A DNA stretch of 64,000 nt. It comes from Saprospiraceae bacterium. GTDB lineage: Bacteria; Bacteroidota; Bacteroidia; Chitinophagales; Saprospiraceae. Position numbers and translations under genes: made by a program. Below, one piece after another: positions 24,965 to 33,714 of this stretch. The notes beneath the pieces were generated by a model, which searched no databases, was not told the origin of the DNA, and worked only from the letters and a program-made list of their open reading frames with translations. The stretch is from contig JADKBO010000006.1 in NCBI GenBank assembly GCA_016715105.1, positions 1-64,000 of the forward strand, in the 5' to 3' direction. Numbering within the stretch: position 1 is the stretch's first letter; the number at the start of each line of letters is the position of its first letter.

Positions 24965-25421
24965 TATACTCCTCAGCCCCTTAAAATACAAATGGTTTAC
25001 ATTTACAAAATTGCCAAGTTTGGTTTTTTGGGGTGTGAAAGTGAGTACTTTGGATGATGCCAAATGTGTGGTCAAAACAAAATATGGATGGACCAATCAA
25101 AACCCATTTAAATCCATGTACTTCTCAGCACTTTGCGGTTCGGCAGAGCTTTCTACAGGAGGTTTGGTCATGCACCACATTGAAGGTAATGGTAATTGGT
25201 CCATGTTAGTCACCGACTTCAAAGCGAATTTTAGTAAAAAAGCGGTTGGAGTGATCAGTTTTGTCTGTGAAGATGGCCTTATTGTTCAGGATAAGATAAA
25301 GACAATCATGTCTTCGCAAACAGGAACTGGGGCTTTTGATTTGCATTCTACGGCTATCAATGATAAGGGAGAAACGGTGGCTTCTTTTGTGGTTTCATGG
25401 TCTTTGAAGCAAAAAAGATAA
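24948..25421 (+). CDS. DUF4442 hotdog-fold (thioesterase-like) protein
   Basis: 157 residues. The pattern of DUF4442 is visible: an N-terminal helix KYKWFTFTKLPSLVFWGVKV, LDDAKCVVKTKYGWTNQNP, and a central MYFSALCGSAELSTGGLVMH where other hotdog enzymes have their active helix. The C-terminal strands WSMLVTDFKANFSKKAVG and ETVASFVVSWSLKQK follow. The family is predicted to be thioesterase-like, with no proven substrate. The overlap with the alpha/beta hydrolase gene suggests joint action, perhaps on acyl thioesters or esters (inference). Confidence 0.82.
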   Translation: MSKISNILLSPLKYKWFTFTKLPSLVFWGVKVSTLDDAKCVVKTKYGWTNQNPFKSMYFSALCGSAELSTGGLVMHHIEGNGNWSMLVTDFKANFSKKAVGVISFVCEDGLIVQDKIKTIMSSQTGTGAFDLHSTAINDKGETVASFVVSWSLKQKR

Positions 25422-25815
25422 GAGTTCATAAAGTGGAAAGTTCATAAAGTTTGAAGTTCAGTAGTTCTAAAAGTTCGGGTTATATGTGTTTATTCGTCAC
25501 AAAAAAAAACGCAAACAAATAAACATCTCCTGCGAAATTGCAAAACTGCTGAATTGCTGAACTGCTTAACTGCAAAATTGCTGAACTGCGAAACTTTACC
25601 TAAAATTAAAGTGTTTAATGCAACGTTTATCAGTCAAAAATAACGCTAAACAAATAAACATTTCCTGCGAAATTGCTGAATTGCAAAACTGCTTAACTGT
25701 GCAAAATTGGAGAACTGCGAAATTGCCAATTGCCCATTTACATCTTAAATCTCACATTTTAAATCTCACATTCAATATTCACTATTCACCATTTACTATT
25801 CACTTATTCATTCAT
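25422..25815. repeat. Intergenic word-repeat cluster
   Basis: The gap is filled with imperfect short repeats: GTTCATAAAG words (25431-25475); GAATTGCT/GAACTGCT/GAAATTGC words (25531-25600 and 25668-25727); and ATTCACTATTCACC words (25770-25815). A longer segment containing CAAATAAACAT and TCCTGCGAAATTGC occurs twice as a direct repeat (25509-25541 and 25643-25676). No gene is visible on either strand. Confidence 0.85.
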
Positions 25816-26718
25816 CTAGAAGAAAATTTCTTGCGCAACCCTAAACGTATTTGCGTGACAATCAACGATATCAGCAACCCTGGGAGAATAACCACCACCC
25901 ATGCTGATGGCTACTGGAATTCCATTGTTTTTTAAAGTCGAAAGGGTAAATCGGTCTCGTTCTTTGCAACCCGCCTTACTGACAGAAAGCCGACCAAGTT
26001 TATCGGATGTGATGATATCGACTCCAGATAAATAGAAGGCAAAATCGGGTTGAACCTCATCAATCAAACGGGGAAGGGTATTTTTAAGAATCGATAAATA
26101 TGCTTGATCACCTGTTTGATCTTCGAGTCCAATGTCAAGATCGCTTTTTTCTTTTCTAGTCGGGAAGTTTTTCTCACCATGCATGCTAAAAGTGAAGACT
26201 TCTGGAACATTTTCAAAGATGTTTGCGGTACCATTTCCTTGATGCACATCCAGATCGATGATGAGTATTTTTTTAGCTAGGCCTTTGGATAACATCAGAT
26301 TTGCAGCGATTGCAATATCATTAAAAATGCAAAAACCTTCTCCAAAATCAGCGAATGCGTGGTGAGTACCTCCTGCAATATTCATAGCTACTCCATATTG
26401 CAAAGCATATTGGGCACAAAGTAAAGTACCTTTGGAGATGTGTTTACCCCTGTCAATTAAAGCGGGTGTCATAGGAAAACCAATGCGTCTGATTTCCTTT
26501 TCAGATAGCGTCTGCGATTCTAGCTTTTGGAGATAATCGGCAGTATGTGTCAATAGAATTTCAGTTGGTGTCAATTGATCAGGAGTGAAAAAATTGTCCG
26601 CATGAACCGTACCTTCATAAATTAATTGTTCTGGTATCAGTTCATATTTGATCATGGGGAAACGATGGCCTTCTGGCAAAGCATATTTGTAGCTGTTGTG
26701 AAATGCTATTTTGAGCAT
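25816..26718 (-). CDS. Histone deacetylase-like (class IV/AcuC-type) amidohydrolase
   Basis: 300 residues of the zinc-dependent deacetylase fold. Catalytic motifs are GGTHHAFADFGEGFCIFND (the His pair at about residues 117-119), IIDLDVHQGNG (first zinc ligands, Asp and His, about 155-165) and FYLSGVDIITSDKLG (second zinc Asp). MGGGYSP carries the substrate glycine/tyrosine loop. Bacterial members remove acetyl groups from small amines or proteins; the substrate here is unknown. It starts 6 bp after the DUF3307 gene, so it is probably the third gene of the satD-like operon. Confidence 0.9.
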   Translation of the reverse strand: MLKIAFHNSYKYALPEGHRFPMIKYELIPEQLIYEGTVHADNFFTPDQLTPTEILLTHTADYLQKLESQTLSEKEIRRIGFPMTPALIDRGKHISKGTLLCAQYALQYGVAMNIAGGTHHAFADFGEGFCIFNDIAIAANLMLSKGLAKKILIIDLDVHQGNGTANIFENVPEVFTFSMHGEKNFPTRKEKSDLDIGLEDQTGDQAYLSILKNTLPRLIDEVQPDFAFYLSGVDIITSDKLGRLSVSKAGCKERDRFTLSTLKNNGIPVAISMGGGYSPRVADIVDCHANTFRVAQEIFF

Positions 26719-26724
26719 AAATTA

Positions 26725-27426
26725 TTACAATGATTTTATGGCTATTCCTATACAAATGGCAATTGTTACACTAATTAGTGTTCCAATTAAGACATATTCA
26801 GTTTCTTTTCTTTGACGGTCTTGATTTCTATCGCTAAACCTCAAAATTGATTTAGCCGCAATAAGAAATCCGATCGCCTGTGATTCGTTTATTAGGATAA
26901 AAATAAGAATTAAAATTCTCTCGAAAATACCAATCCATTTTCCTGCATTTTCTAGACTGTCTCTTTCTTCTTTAGTTTGATTTATTTCTTCTTGCCAGGA
27001 TTTAGTTGCTAAATTTACAATTATACCTGCAGGGTAAGTTATAAAGAGAAAGCCAACAATTATTGCAAGATTTATAGTGTTTATAGAAAAGTTTATCGCA
27101 ATGGGTTCGGCCATTAAATAGGTTACACAATAAATAAAAACAACTAAATGTAAAAATTGTACTAAAAGAAAAGATAATAAATTTATACTTAAAAATTTTA
27201 TTCTACAGGTTTCGATCAGCAAATGACTTATAACAATTAAAACTACAATAATCCAATACTTTATATCTGAAAGGGCAATTAAAGCCCCAATTCCAATGAT
27301 TGCAGTCTGCAGGTATAAATATTTTGATTTAAAACCTTTTTCTTCTTTTTCATCACTCCATTTTTTGGGCAGAATGAAAAAACGTATCAATAAATGAGAC
27401 AATACTAATTTCAATAAGGTTATCAT
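26725..27426 (-). CDS. DUF3307 membrane protein
   Basis: 233 residues with six or seven hydrophobic segments. The beginning MITLLKLVLSHLLIRFFILP and the later VVLIVISHLLIETCRIKF carry the histidine-containing segments of DUF3307, a membrane family of unknown function often found beside SatD-like genes in Bacteroidota. A charged loop (SWQEEINQTKEERDSLENAG) faces one side before the last segments. It sits 9 bp after the SatD-like gene and 6 bp before the deacetylase gene. Confidence 0.78.
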   Translation of the reverse strand: MITLLKLVLSHLLIRFFILPKKWSDEKEEKGFKSKYLYLQTAIIGIGALIALSDIKYWIIVVLIVISHLLIETCRIKFLSINLLSFLLVQFLHLVVFIYCVTYLMAEPIAINFSINTINLAIIVGFLFITYPAGIIVNLATKSWQEEINQTKEERDSLENAGKWIGIFERILILIFILINESQAIGFLIAAKSILRFSDRNQDRQRKETEYVLIGTLISVTIAICIGIAIKSL

Positions 27427-27435
27427 TATCCAATT

Positions 27436-28071
27436 TTAAAATGAATGCTCATAATATTCTATGGTTGCTTTTATAGCTTCCCAACCTGCATGCTTTTTTC
27501 TCAAATTTACTGCTGGCTGACTTATTTTTAAAATTTCGCTGATGGCTGCTTCATTGTTTACTAATAATAAATTATAAACAATTTCTGCTGATGATATTGT
27601 CCATTTTGTCATTACATCTTCCATCAAACCTAAAATAACTTGCCATTTTTTGTTTTCGCCATCATCTGCACTTGTCAAAGATAAACTTCGATTCGATTTT
27701 TTTAAATTTTCCAACTCTCTTCCTGAGAAATGAAATGCTGGACCGTCAGATTCTTGAATAGATCCTCCATAAAATGATATCTCCCCCAGACCGATTGATA
27801 ATCTTATGTCAACATTTGATGCCCTTTTCCCATGGTCAAATTGCAATGATTTTAATCCAGCTTTAATAAATATGGCATCTCTTAATGCATATTTTGGGTT
27901 ATTTATGATTCCTTGTATACTATCACCCCTGAAAATAAAGAATTTTGTTTCATCAATTGCATAAATTTTTTCAAGTACATCTTTTAAATGAATCTGAATT
28001 GTTTTTCTCTGCTCAGGTTTGAAAATTGATGATGATATTAAATCTCCTGTAATTACAGCTTTCAAGATCAT
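27436..28071 (-). CDS. SatD-like protein with C-terminal helix-turn-helix
   Basis: 211 residues. The N-terminal two thirds match the SatD family: AVITGDLISSS near the start, FFIFRGDSIQGIINN, DIRLSIGLGEISFYGG and GPAFHFSGRELENL. This GD / RGDS / IGLGE pattern recalls nucleotidyl-cyclase folds, but no activity is established (inference). The C-terminus AAISEILKISQPAVNLRKKH (about residues 173-192) has the form of a helix-turn-helix with the ISQPAV recognition turn. The five palindromes directly upstream would be natural targets. First gene of an operon with DUF3307 and deacetylase genes. Confidence 0.8.
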   Translation of the reverse strand: MILKAVITGDLISSSIFKPEQRKTIQIHLKDVLEKIYAIDETKFFIFRGDSIQGIINNPKYALRDAIFIKAGLKSLQFDHGKRASNVDIRLSIGLGEISFYGGSIQESDGPAFHFSGRELENLKKSNRSLSLTSADDGENKKWQVILGLMEDVMTKWTISSAEIVYNLLLVNNEAAISEILKISQPAVNLRKKHAGWEAIKATIEYYEHSF

Positions 28072-28098
28072 TTTTTTTTAGTTTTTACAAATAATGTA

Positions 28099-28130
28099 CA
28101 AATATAAGCCTGTAGACTTATAAAGTGCAA
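28099..28130 (-). promoter_or_regulatory. Promoter of the satD-like operon
   Basis: On the minus strand TTG (28128-28130), 21 bp, TATATTTG (28099-28106), a full match to TAnnTTTG, 27 bp upstream of the start. The -7 box shares its first four bases with the nearest palindrome (28103-28122), and the TTG lies in the 9-bp spacer behind it. Confidence 0.65.
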
Positions 28131-28238
28131 ATATAAATCTGTAAACTTATAAAAAACGATTATAAGCCTAAAAAATTATAAAATTAAAATATAAGTCTAT
28201 AGACTTATAAAGTATGATTATAAGTCTACAGACTTATA
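28103..28238. repeat. Five 20-bp palindromes with exact 29-bp period (operator array)
   Basis: Copies start at 28103, 28132, 28161, 28190 and 28219, each 20 bp, separated by 9-bp AT-rich spacers of unrelated sequence. The fourth copy is a perfect palindrome of half-site TATAAGTCTA; copies 1, 2 and 5 differ from perfect symmetry at one or two positions; copy 3 has lost symmetry in its right half (CCTAAAAAATTATA). The array covers the promoter of the SatD-like gene and lies 90-230 bp upstream of lysS. It has the appearance of a repressor-binding array. Confidence 0.92.
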
Positions 28239-28325
28239 ATTTATTTTATATAATATATAATTGATTGACATACTCTATTTTTTAAAAAATAAGTCAACAT
28301 TCACTCATCATAGAGTCTAAGCTAT

Positions 28326-28333
28326 TATTTTTG
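28326..28333 (+). promoter_or_regulatory. Putative -7 box of lysS
   Basis: TATTTTTG matches TAnnTTTG. If used, transcription starts near 28340, which excludes the TTG at 28331 as a start codon and supports the ATG at 28370. No clear TTG lies at the -33 position. Confidence 0.5.
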
Positions 28334-28369
28334 CACAACTTTTTACAAAAACAACAGACTTTGAGCGGC

Positions 28370-29887
28370 ATGCAAAAACATTTGAGCGAACAAGAAATCA
28401 TCAGAAGAGAGAATCTTCAGAAATTATTGGACTTGGGCATTGACCCTTTTCCGAGCGATACTTTTGAGGTTAATATGAAGGTAGATAAAATCAAGGAAGG
28501 ATATAAAGAAGGAGATGAGCAATTTGCAAACGTAAGCCTAGCTGGTAGATTGATGTCCAAACGTATCATGGGCAAAGCTTCATTCGCAGAAATTATGGAT
28601 AGCACAGGTCGTATTCAAATTTATCTCAATAGAGATGAACTGTGTCCTGATGAAGATAAAACATTGTACAACGATGTATTTAAGAAGTTGATGGATTTGG
28701 GTGATTTTATTGGAATCACTGGTCATGTTTTCATCACTCAAGTAGGTGAAATCAGCGTACACGTTTCTTCAATGAAGTTGCTATCAAAGACTTTGAGACC
28801 CTTACCTGTAGTAAAGACTGATGCTGATGGCAATGTACACGATGCTTTTACAGATCCAGAACAAAGGTACAGAATGCGTTATGTGGACTTAATTGTAAAT
28901 CCTCAAGTCAGAAAAGTATTCGAGCAACGCACTAAGATGTACAACTCCATGAGGGAATACCTGAATGAAAAAGGATATTTGGAAGTAGAAACACCCGTTT
29001 TACAACCTTTGTATGGAGGTGCTGCGGCGAGGCCATTTAAAACACACCACAATACCCTTGATATGGCTTTGTATATGAGGATCGCCAATGAGCTTTACCT
29101 CAAAAGATTGATCGTTGGTGGATATGATGGTGTGTATGAGTTTAGCAAGGATTTTCGCAATGAAGGTATGAGCAGATTTCACAATCCTGAATTCACTCAG
29201 ATAGAATTATATGTGGCTTATAAGGACTATGCGTGGATGATGCGCTTAGTGGAAGAAATGGTCGAAAAAGTTGCCTTGGATCTTCATGGAACAACAGAAG
29301 TGCAAGTTGGTGAAAATGTGCTCAACTTTAAAGCCCCATGGAAGCGGTACACCATGTATGAAGCCATTCAGGAATTTACTGGTGTTGACATTTCAGAAAT
29401 GGACGAAGATCAATTGAGGGCTGCTGCAGCAAGTCTGAAGGTGCATGTTGACAATACAATGGGTAAAGGTAAAATCATAGATGAAATATTTGGAGAACAC
29501 GTAGAGCACAAACTCATTCAGCCTACATTTATTACTGATTATCCTGTAGAAATGTCGCCTCTTGCCAAAAAACATAAAACTAAAGCTGGTCTTGTAGAAA
29601 GATTTGAAGCCATCTGCAACGCCAAAGAAATCTGTAATTCTTTTTCTGAGCTCAATGATCCTATTGATCAAAGAGAAAGGTTTGAGTCACAACTAGAATT
29701 GGGCAAAAGGGGTGATGAAGAGGCCATGATGTTGGATGAAGATTTCCTCAGATCATTAGAATATGGAATGCCTCCTACAGCAGGTTTGGGTATTGGAATG
29801 GACCGATTGGCAATGATCATGACCAATCAAAATTCTATTCAAGATGTTTTGTTTTTCCCTCAGATGAAACCAGAGAAAACTTCTTAA
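28370..29887 (+). CDS. lysS: Lysyl-tRNA synthetase, class II
   Basis: 505 residues from the ATG at 28370; the frame is open from a TTG 13 codons earlier, but a promoter box overlaps it. The enzyme charges tRNA(Lys). The N-terminal OB-fold (about residues 50-160, with SLAGRLMSKRIMGKASFAEI) binds the anticodon. The class II core follows with RYVDLIVNPQVR (motif 1), FRNEGMSRFHNPEFTQIE (motif 2) and GLGIGMDRLAMI (motif 3). Length is normal. The plsC-type and folC genes follow closely on the same strand. Confidence 0.96.
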   Translation: MQKHLSEQEIIRRENLQKLLDLGIDPFPSDTFEVNMKVDKIKEGYKEGDEQFANVSLAGRLMSKRIMGKASFAEIMDSTGRIQIYLNRDELCPDEDKTLYNDVFKKLMDLGDFIGITGHVFITQVGEISVHVSSMKLLSKTLRPLPVVKTDADGNVHDAFTDPEQRYRMRYVDLIVNPQVRKVFEQRTKMYNSMREYLNEKGYLEVETPVLQPLYGGAAARPFKTHHNTLDMALYMRIANELYLKRLIVGGYDGVYEFSKDFRNEGMSRFHNPEFTQIELYVAYKDYAWMMRLVEEMVEKVALDLHGTTEVQVGENVLNFKAPWKRYTMYEAIQEFTGVDISEMDEDQLRAAAASLKVHVDNTMGKGKIIDEIFGEHVEHKLIQPTFITDYPVEMSPLAKKHKTKAGLVERFEAICNAKEICNSFSELNDPIDQRERFESQLELGKRGDEEAMMLDEDFLRSLEYGMPPTAGLGIGMDRLAMIMTNQNSIQDVLFFPQMKPEKTS

Positions 29888-29912
29888 ACATTTGATACAG
29901 CCATTTGGATAT

Positions 29913-30671
29913 ATGTTGGCCTTTTTGCGAGCAATCATTATCATTGTTTCAATGCTCTTATGGTTGTTGTATTATATCGTAACAAAGCCCATCTTTGGCG
30001 ATCATCCTAAACGTGCTTTTGCCCTGCGAAAAAATTGGTTGAATTACGTCGGATTGCCCGTTCTGAACATCCAAGTGAGTCATGAAGGAAAACCTCAGTC
30101 AGGAAGCGCCTTATATGTCTGCAACCATCGATCATTCAGCGACCCTTTGGTATTATGCAATTATTTAGACGCGTATGTGATCGCCAAAGCTGAGGTAGCA
30201 AATTACCCGGTAATCAATTGGGGTGCGAAATTGACGGGAGTTTTGTATGTAAAAAGGAATAACAAAGACTCTCGAAATGCGGTCAGAGAAATGATGGTTG
30301 ATACCATTAAAAAAGGTTATAATGTGCTGGTTTATCCAGAAGGCACAATAGGTTTGAGTCGCCAAACTTTACCGTTCAAGGTAGGCTCTTTTTTGGAAGC
30401 AACAAGAAATAACCTCACAGTTGTTCCAGTTGCCATAGAATATAAGTCAGATTCTGATTTATGGAGGTATGAAAATTTTATTGTCCAGTTTGCTACACAA
30501 TTTTCTAAGTGGAAATCAGAAGTAAAATTAAAATTTGGCCCACCAATGATTTCCAACGACGGAGAAGAGCTTAAGGAAAATGTAGTTACCTGGGTAAATG
30601 ACCAATTGGGAGAAATGCAAAAGAATTGGTCAGAAATCAAGTTCATCGACGATGCAAAAACAAACTCGTAA
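29913..30671 (+). CDS. Lysophospholipid acyltransferase (PlsC family)
   Basis: 252 residues from the ATG at 29913; a TTG at 29892 would add seven residues. The product starts with a membrane anchor (LRAIIIIVSMLLWLLYYIV), then the acyltransferase motifs NHRSFSDPL (H-x4-D catalytic pair), YVKRNNKDSRNAV, VYPEGTIGL (E-G-T, glycerol-phosphate binding) and VVPVAIEY. It probably acylates lysophosphatidic acid or a related lipid at the inner membrane. It lies 25 bp after lysS and overlaps the folC start by 20 bp. Confidence 0.85.
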   Translation: MLAFLRAIIIIVSMLLWLLYYIVTKPIFGDHPKRAFALRKNWLNYVGLPVLNIQVSHEGKPQSGSALYVCNHRSFSDPLVLCNYLDAYVIAKAEVANYPVINWGAKLTGVLYVKRNNKDSRNAVREMMVDTIKKGYNVLVYPEGTIGLSRQTLPFKVGSFLEATRNNLTVVPVAIEYKSDSDLWRYENFIVQFATQFSKWKSEVKLKFGPPMISNDGEELKENVVTWVNDQLGEMQKNWSEIKFIDDAKTNS

Positions 30672-31956
30672 GTTTAGGAGCTACATAGCGGTAGAGACCT
30701 TTTTATTGGAGCAATTGCCGATGTTCAGTAGGGTAGGTGCTGCTGCCTTGAAACCTAGTTTGGCCAACATCCAAAACCTATGCGCGGCTATTAGTAATCC
30801 ACAGAATCAATTTAAAATAATCCATGTAGCGGGTACCAATGGAAAAGGTACCGTGAGTCATTTGATTGCAGGAATGTTGCAAAGCCAAGGATACAAAGTT
30901 GGTTTGCACACCTCTCCACATTACAGAGATCTACGCGAAAGGATGAAGATCAATGGCAGTCTACCTTCAAAGAGATTTGTCATAGACTTTATGAATGAAA
31001 ACATCACACTCATTGAAGAAATAAAACCAAGCTTTTTTGAGATTACTGTAGCCATGTCTTTTGCTTATTTTGCTGCTCAAAAGGTGGATTTTGGAGTAAT
31101 AGAAGTCGGATTAGGTGGCAGATTGGACTCCACCAATATTATAGATCCCATTTTGAGCGTCATTACCAATATTTCACTTGATCATACAGATTTATTGGGC
31201 AATACCATCGAGGCAATCGCTGCAGAAAAGGCTGGTATCATCAAAGCTGGTATACCTGTTTTGATAGGTGAAAAGCAAGTGGAAACATATTCAGTCTTCC
31301 AAAAAATAGCTTTAGAAAAACAAAGCCCATTACACTATGCCTCCAATTTGATTGAAGTTGAAGTACAACAAACGAGTTTGTCTGGCATGCAATTTAAGAC
31401 CAAAGGAGTTTTTGAAAATAAAACCTTCCAGATCGATATCAGTGGACCTTTTCAGAAACACAACCTCACCACTGCATTTGCGGCTATATCATTATTGCGA
31501 TCCCAGGAAATTCGATTTGACATTGGCAAATTGAAAGATTTTTTGGGTTCTTTTAGTAAAAAGGTAAAGTATATTGGCAGATGGCAAATCATTGGGAAAA
31601 ATCCACTTGTATTAGTAGATAGTGCTCATAATGAAGGTGGTATGAATTATATTCTCAAACAATTATCTGTTTTGGGAAGTGGTCAATTGCATTTTGTAAT
31701 AGGATTTGTCAGTGATAAAGACCGAAGTAAAATTTTACCTTTTCTCCCCCAAAATGCTCAGTATTATTTCACGAAAGCTGCCATACCTAGAGCATTAGAT
31801 CCTGTAATCTTAAAGGAGGAAGCTTTGTATTATGGTTTGAAAGGAGAGGTCTTTTTGACCGTGAAGGAAGCATTAAAGCAAGCAAAAGAGGATGCAAAAA
31901 AGGAAGATGTCGTCTTTGTAGGTGGTAGTATTTTTATTGTTGCAGAGGTTTTGTGA
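30652..31956 (+). CDS. folC: Folylpolyglutamate synthase / dihydrofolate synthase
   Basis: 434 residues from the ATG at 30652, chosen because MQKQTRKFRSYIAVETFLLE begins the family N-terminus; the frame is open 18 codons further upstream inside the plsC-type gene. FolC joins glutamate to dihydropteroate and to tetrahydrofolate. The Mur-ligase fold is seen in HVAGTNGKGTVSHL (P-loop, about residues 50-63), VGLGGRLDSTNII, SLDHTDLLGNT (metal binding, with the following Lys-bearing AAEKAGII) and VLVDSAHNEGG in the C-terminal domain. Confidence 0.93.
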   Translation: MQKQTRKFRSYIAVETFLLEQLPMFSRVGAAALKPSLANIQNLCAAISNPQNQFKIIHVAGTNGKGTVSHLIAGMLQSQGYKVGLHTSPHYRDLRERMKINGSLPSKRFVIDFMNENITLIEEIKPSFFEITVAMSFAYFAAQKVDFGVIEVGLGGRLDSTNIIDPILSVITNISLDHTDLLGNTIEAIAAEKAGIIKAGIPVLIGEKQVETYSVFQKIALEKQSPLHYASNLIEVEVQQTSLSGMQFKTKGVFENKTFQIDISGPFQKHNLTTAFAAISLLRSQEIRFDIGKLKDFLGSFSKKVKYIGRWQIIGKNPLVLVDSAHNEGGMNYILKQLSVLGSGQLHFVIGFVSDKDRSKILPFLPQNAQYYFTKAAIPRALDPVILKEEALYYGLKGEVFLTVKEALKQAKEDAKKEDVVFVGGSIFIVAEVL

Positions 31957-31980
31957 TTTCTGAATGAATTGCTTGACCGC

Positions 31981-32379
31981 TCAGAAGTTGGCAATTTGAG
32001 TGAAAACTTCTCTTCGTTTTCTTCTACTTATGGGAATGATGGTATCACCTTTGATGACGATATTTTGATTATCTAATGAAAGGATATGAGTGATGTTTAA
32101 GACAAAACTATGATGTGGTCTTACTAAGTACTTTTCTGGAAAAATGCCTACAACTTCACTCATTGTTTTACTGATCATGAGCTGTGTGCCATTGGCGAAA
32201 TAGACCATGGTATAATTACCATCTGCCTTGCAAAAAAGAAAATCTTGGAGTGTACACCATTTTTTATGCCTACATCCTGGCAAAGCGTATTTTTTTATAC
32301 CAGGGTTTGTAAGTTTCGTTAATCTTACTTCATGACTTTTGTCAATGGATTCTGTAAAATTTCTTTCCTGTAACAACAT
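31981..32379 (-). CDS. LytTR-type DNA-binding protein
   Basis: 132 residues. The C-terminal 100 residues fit the LytTR domain: FLFCKADGNYTMVYFANG, SKTMSEVVGIFP, LVRPHHSFVLNITHI and the closing IPISRRKRREV. The NYT-Y and R-H-S-F-x-N positions are hallmarks of the family. No receiver domain or membrane segment precedes it, only about 35 residues without clear features. It probably regulates transcription by itself or with a partner encoded elsewhere. It lies downstream of the DUF4465 gene on the same strand, but a terminator separates them. Confidence 0.85.
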   Translation of the reverse strand: MLLQERNFTESIDKSHEVRLTKLTNPGIKKYALPGCRHKKWCTLQDFLFCKADGNYTMVYFANGTQLMISKTMSEVVGIFPEKYLVRPHHSFVLNITHILSLDNQNIVIKGDTIIPISRRKRREVFTQIANF

Positions 32380-32504
32380 CGTTGATTGGGTATAATTATT
32401 TTCTCAAAGATATCATTTTCAGGAATGCTTGTCAAGTCACCTTTTTGGGTGATTTTGTTCGGTTTTTACAAGTGATGAAATGCACCCATACCAACAAACA
32501 AAAA

Positions 32505-32553
32505 AAGGAAGTGCCTGATGAACAGTTAATTGTTGAACTGCAGGCACTTCTTT
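32505..32553 (-). terminator. Terminator after the DUF4465 gene
   Basis: GAAGTGCCTG (32508-32517) / CAGGCACTTC (32541-32550), a perfect 10-bp stem; the loop contains a second small stem (CAGTT/AACTG). On the minus strand a run of seven T follows. It separates the DUF4465 gene from the LytTR gene. Confidence 0.9.
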
Positions 32554-32579
32554 TCTTTATATTTCTATTAGGAAGTTGA

Positions 32580-33551
32580 TCACATTTTTATGATCACTGC
32601 ACTTTGATTGGTGTTAATTTCATCTTTTACAAAATACACATTGTCGCTCAAATTGGAAAAGTCTACCAAACCATTGATGGCTTTTTTCTGGGCGACTAAA
32701 GTTCCATTTTGATTGTAAATCAATAAAGTTTGATCGGTTATGATTTGATCATTGATTTTGATTTGTACTTCACCATTTGTTGGGTTGGGTGAAAAAGTCA
32801 TTTTCGTGGGAAGGTTGGAGGTTATATCTTCGTTTCTCACAGTGAAGCCCATGGCTACTTTATCAATGCAAAAATATGCCGGGGTATTCATTCCAAACGC
32901 TCCATTATCACTTGATGTCAGTTTTAAGCTCAAACTATCATTCAAACCACGTGAAGAGATGTCCACATATTTCCATTCTTTAAGTATGAAATCTTGCCCG
33001 TTGTCTGCATTCCGATAATCGGCTAACATAACATCTACCTGATTTTCAGATAAAACACCTCCTCTATAAGCTTTGATGGTCAATTTGAAAAAGTCAGGAT
33101 CGTTTCCTGTCACGCCACCAAATTTTTTAGCAAAGGCATCTCCATTTTTCATACTCAAATAAGCGTAAGTGGTATTGTTTACATAAAAGCCACTTATAAA
33201 GCGATTTTCGGAGTCGTTTACTTTGAGTAAGTTTTCTCCTGTGGCAACATAGGCAACCGCATAACTAATGGAACGGTCAGCCCCTGCGCCAGAGATAGCG
33301 CTGTATTCATTGGTGAAACCAGCTGTGATCGTGTCTTGCATACTTGAAATAGACCAACCAGACCATGCCATCCAATCTTTGTTATATGCATTTGGTAATA
33401 CTAGATTTGCTTCTTCAAAAAATCCAGGGGCATCTGATCCATTGAGAAATTTTCCTGGCAATAGTTTGAATGATTCAAAATCAATGGTATCCTGCGCAGT
33501 GGTTTGGAAACTTAAAGCTAAACAGAGAATTAAAGTAATTTTGTACGTCAT
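32580..33551 (-). CDS. DUF4465 protein with T9SS type A tail, under cobalamin control
   Basis: 323 residues. After a signal peptide (MTYKITLILCLALSFQTTAQ) comes a DUF4465 domain (about residues 20-235): IDFESFKLLPGK, FLNGSDAPGFFEE, WSGWSISSMQD, AVAYVATG, ISGFYVNNTTYAYLSMKNGD and FCIDKVAMGF. Residues 245-323 form a T9SS type A sorting domain (FSPNPTNGEVQIKI ... LIYNQNGTLVA ... NVYFVKDE). DUF4465 proteins in Bacteroidota often lie beside vitamin B12 uptake genes. A cobalamin riboswitch directly upstream supports a role in corrinoid binding or uptake at the cell surface (inference). No BtuB receptor is adjacent. Confidence 0.88.
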   Translation of the reverse strand: MTYKITLILCLALSFQTTAQDTIDFESFKLLPGKFLNGSDAPGFFEEANLVLPNAYNKDWMAWSGWSISSMQDTITAGFTNEYSAISGAGADRSISYAVAYVATGENLLKVNDSENRFISGFYVNNTTYAYLSMKNGDAFAKKFGGVTGNDPDFFKLTIKAYRGGVLSENQVDVMLADYRNADNGQDFILKEWKYVDISSRGLNDSLSLKLTSSDNGAFGMNTPAYFCIDKVAMGFTVRNEDITSNLPTKMTFSPNPTNGEVQIKINDQIITDQTLLIYNQNGTLVAQKKAINGLVDFSNLSDNVYFVKDEINTNQSAVIIKM

Positions 33552-33714
33552 TTTTTATGGTTGTTTTGTATGTAATCACACTTGTTATTACCTCTCAAAA
33601 CACAAAGCATAAGCCTCCACATCAAAAGACAGCGGTAGAAAGTAGAGCACCACTGTACAGCTACTTTAATTAGACTCATTGCTTCACCTTCCTCCGAGGT
33701 AAAAAATCAATAAT

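Noticed and set aside
28103..28238. CRISPR array
   Set aside because: The repeats are regular, but the spacers are only 9 bp, the repeats are symmetrical across their full length and no cas gene is near. An operator array fits better.
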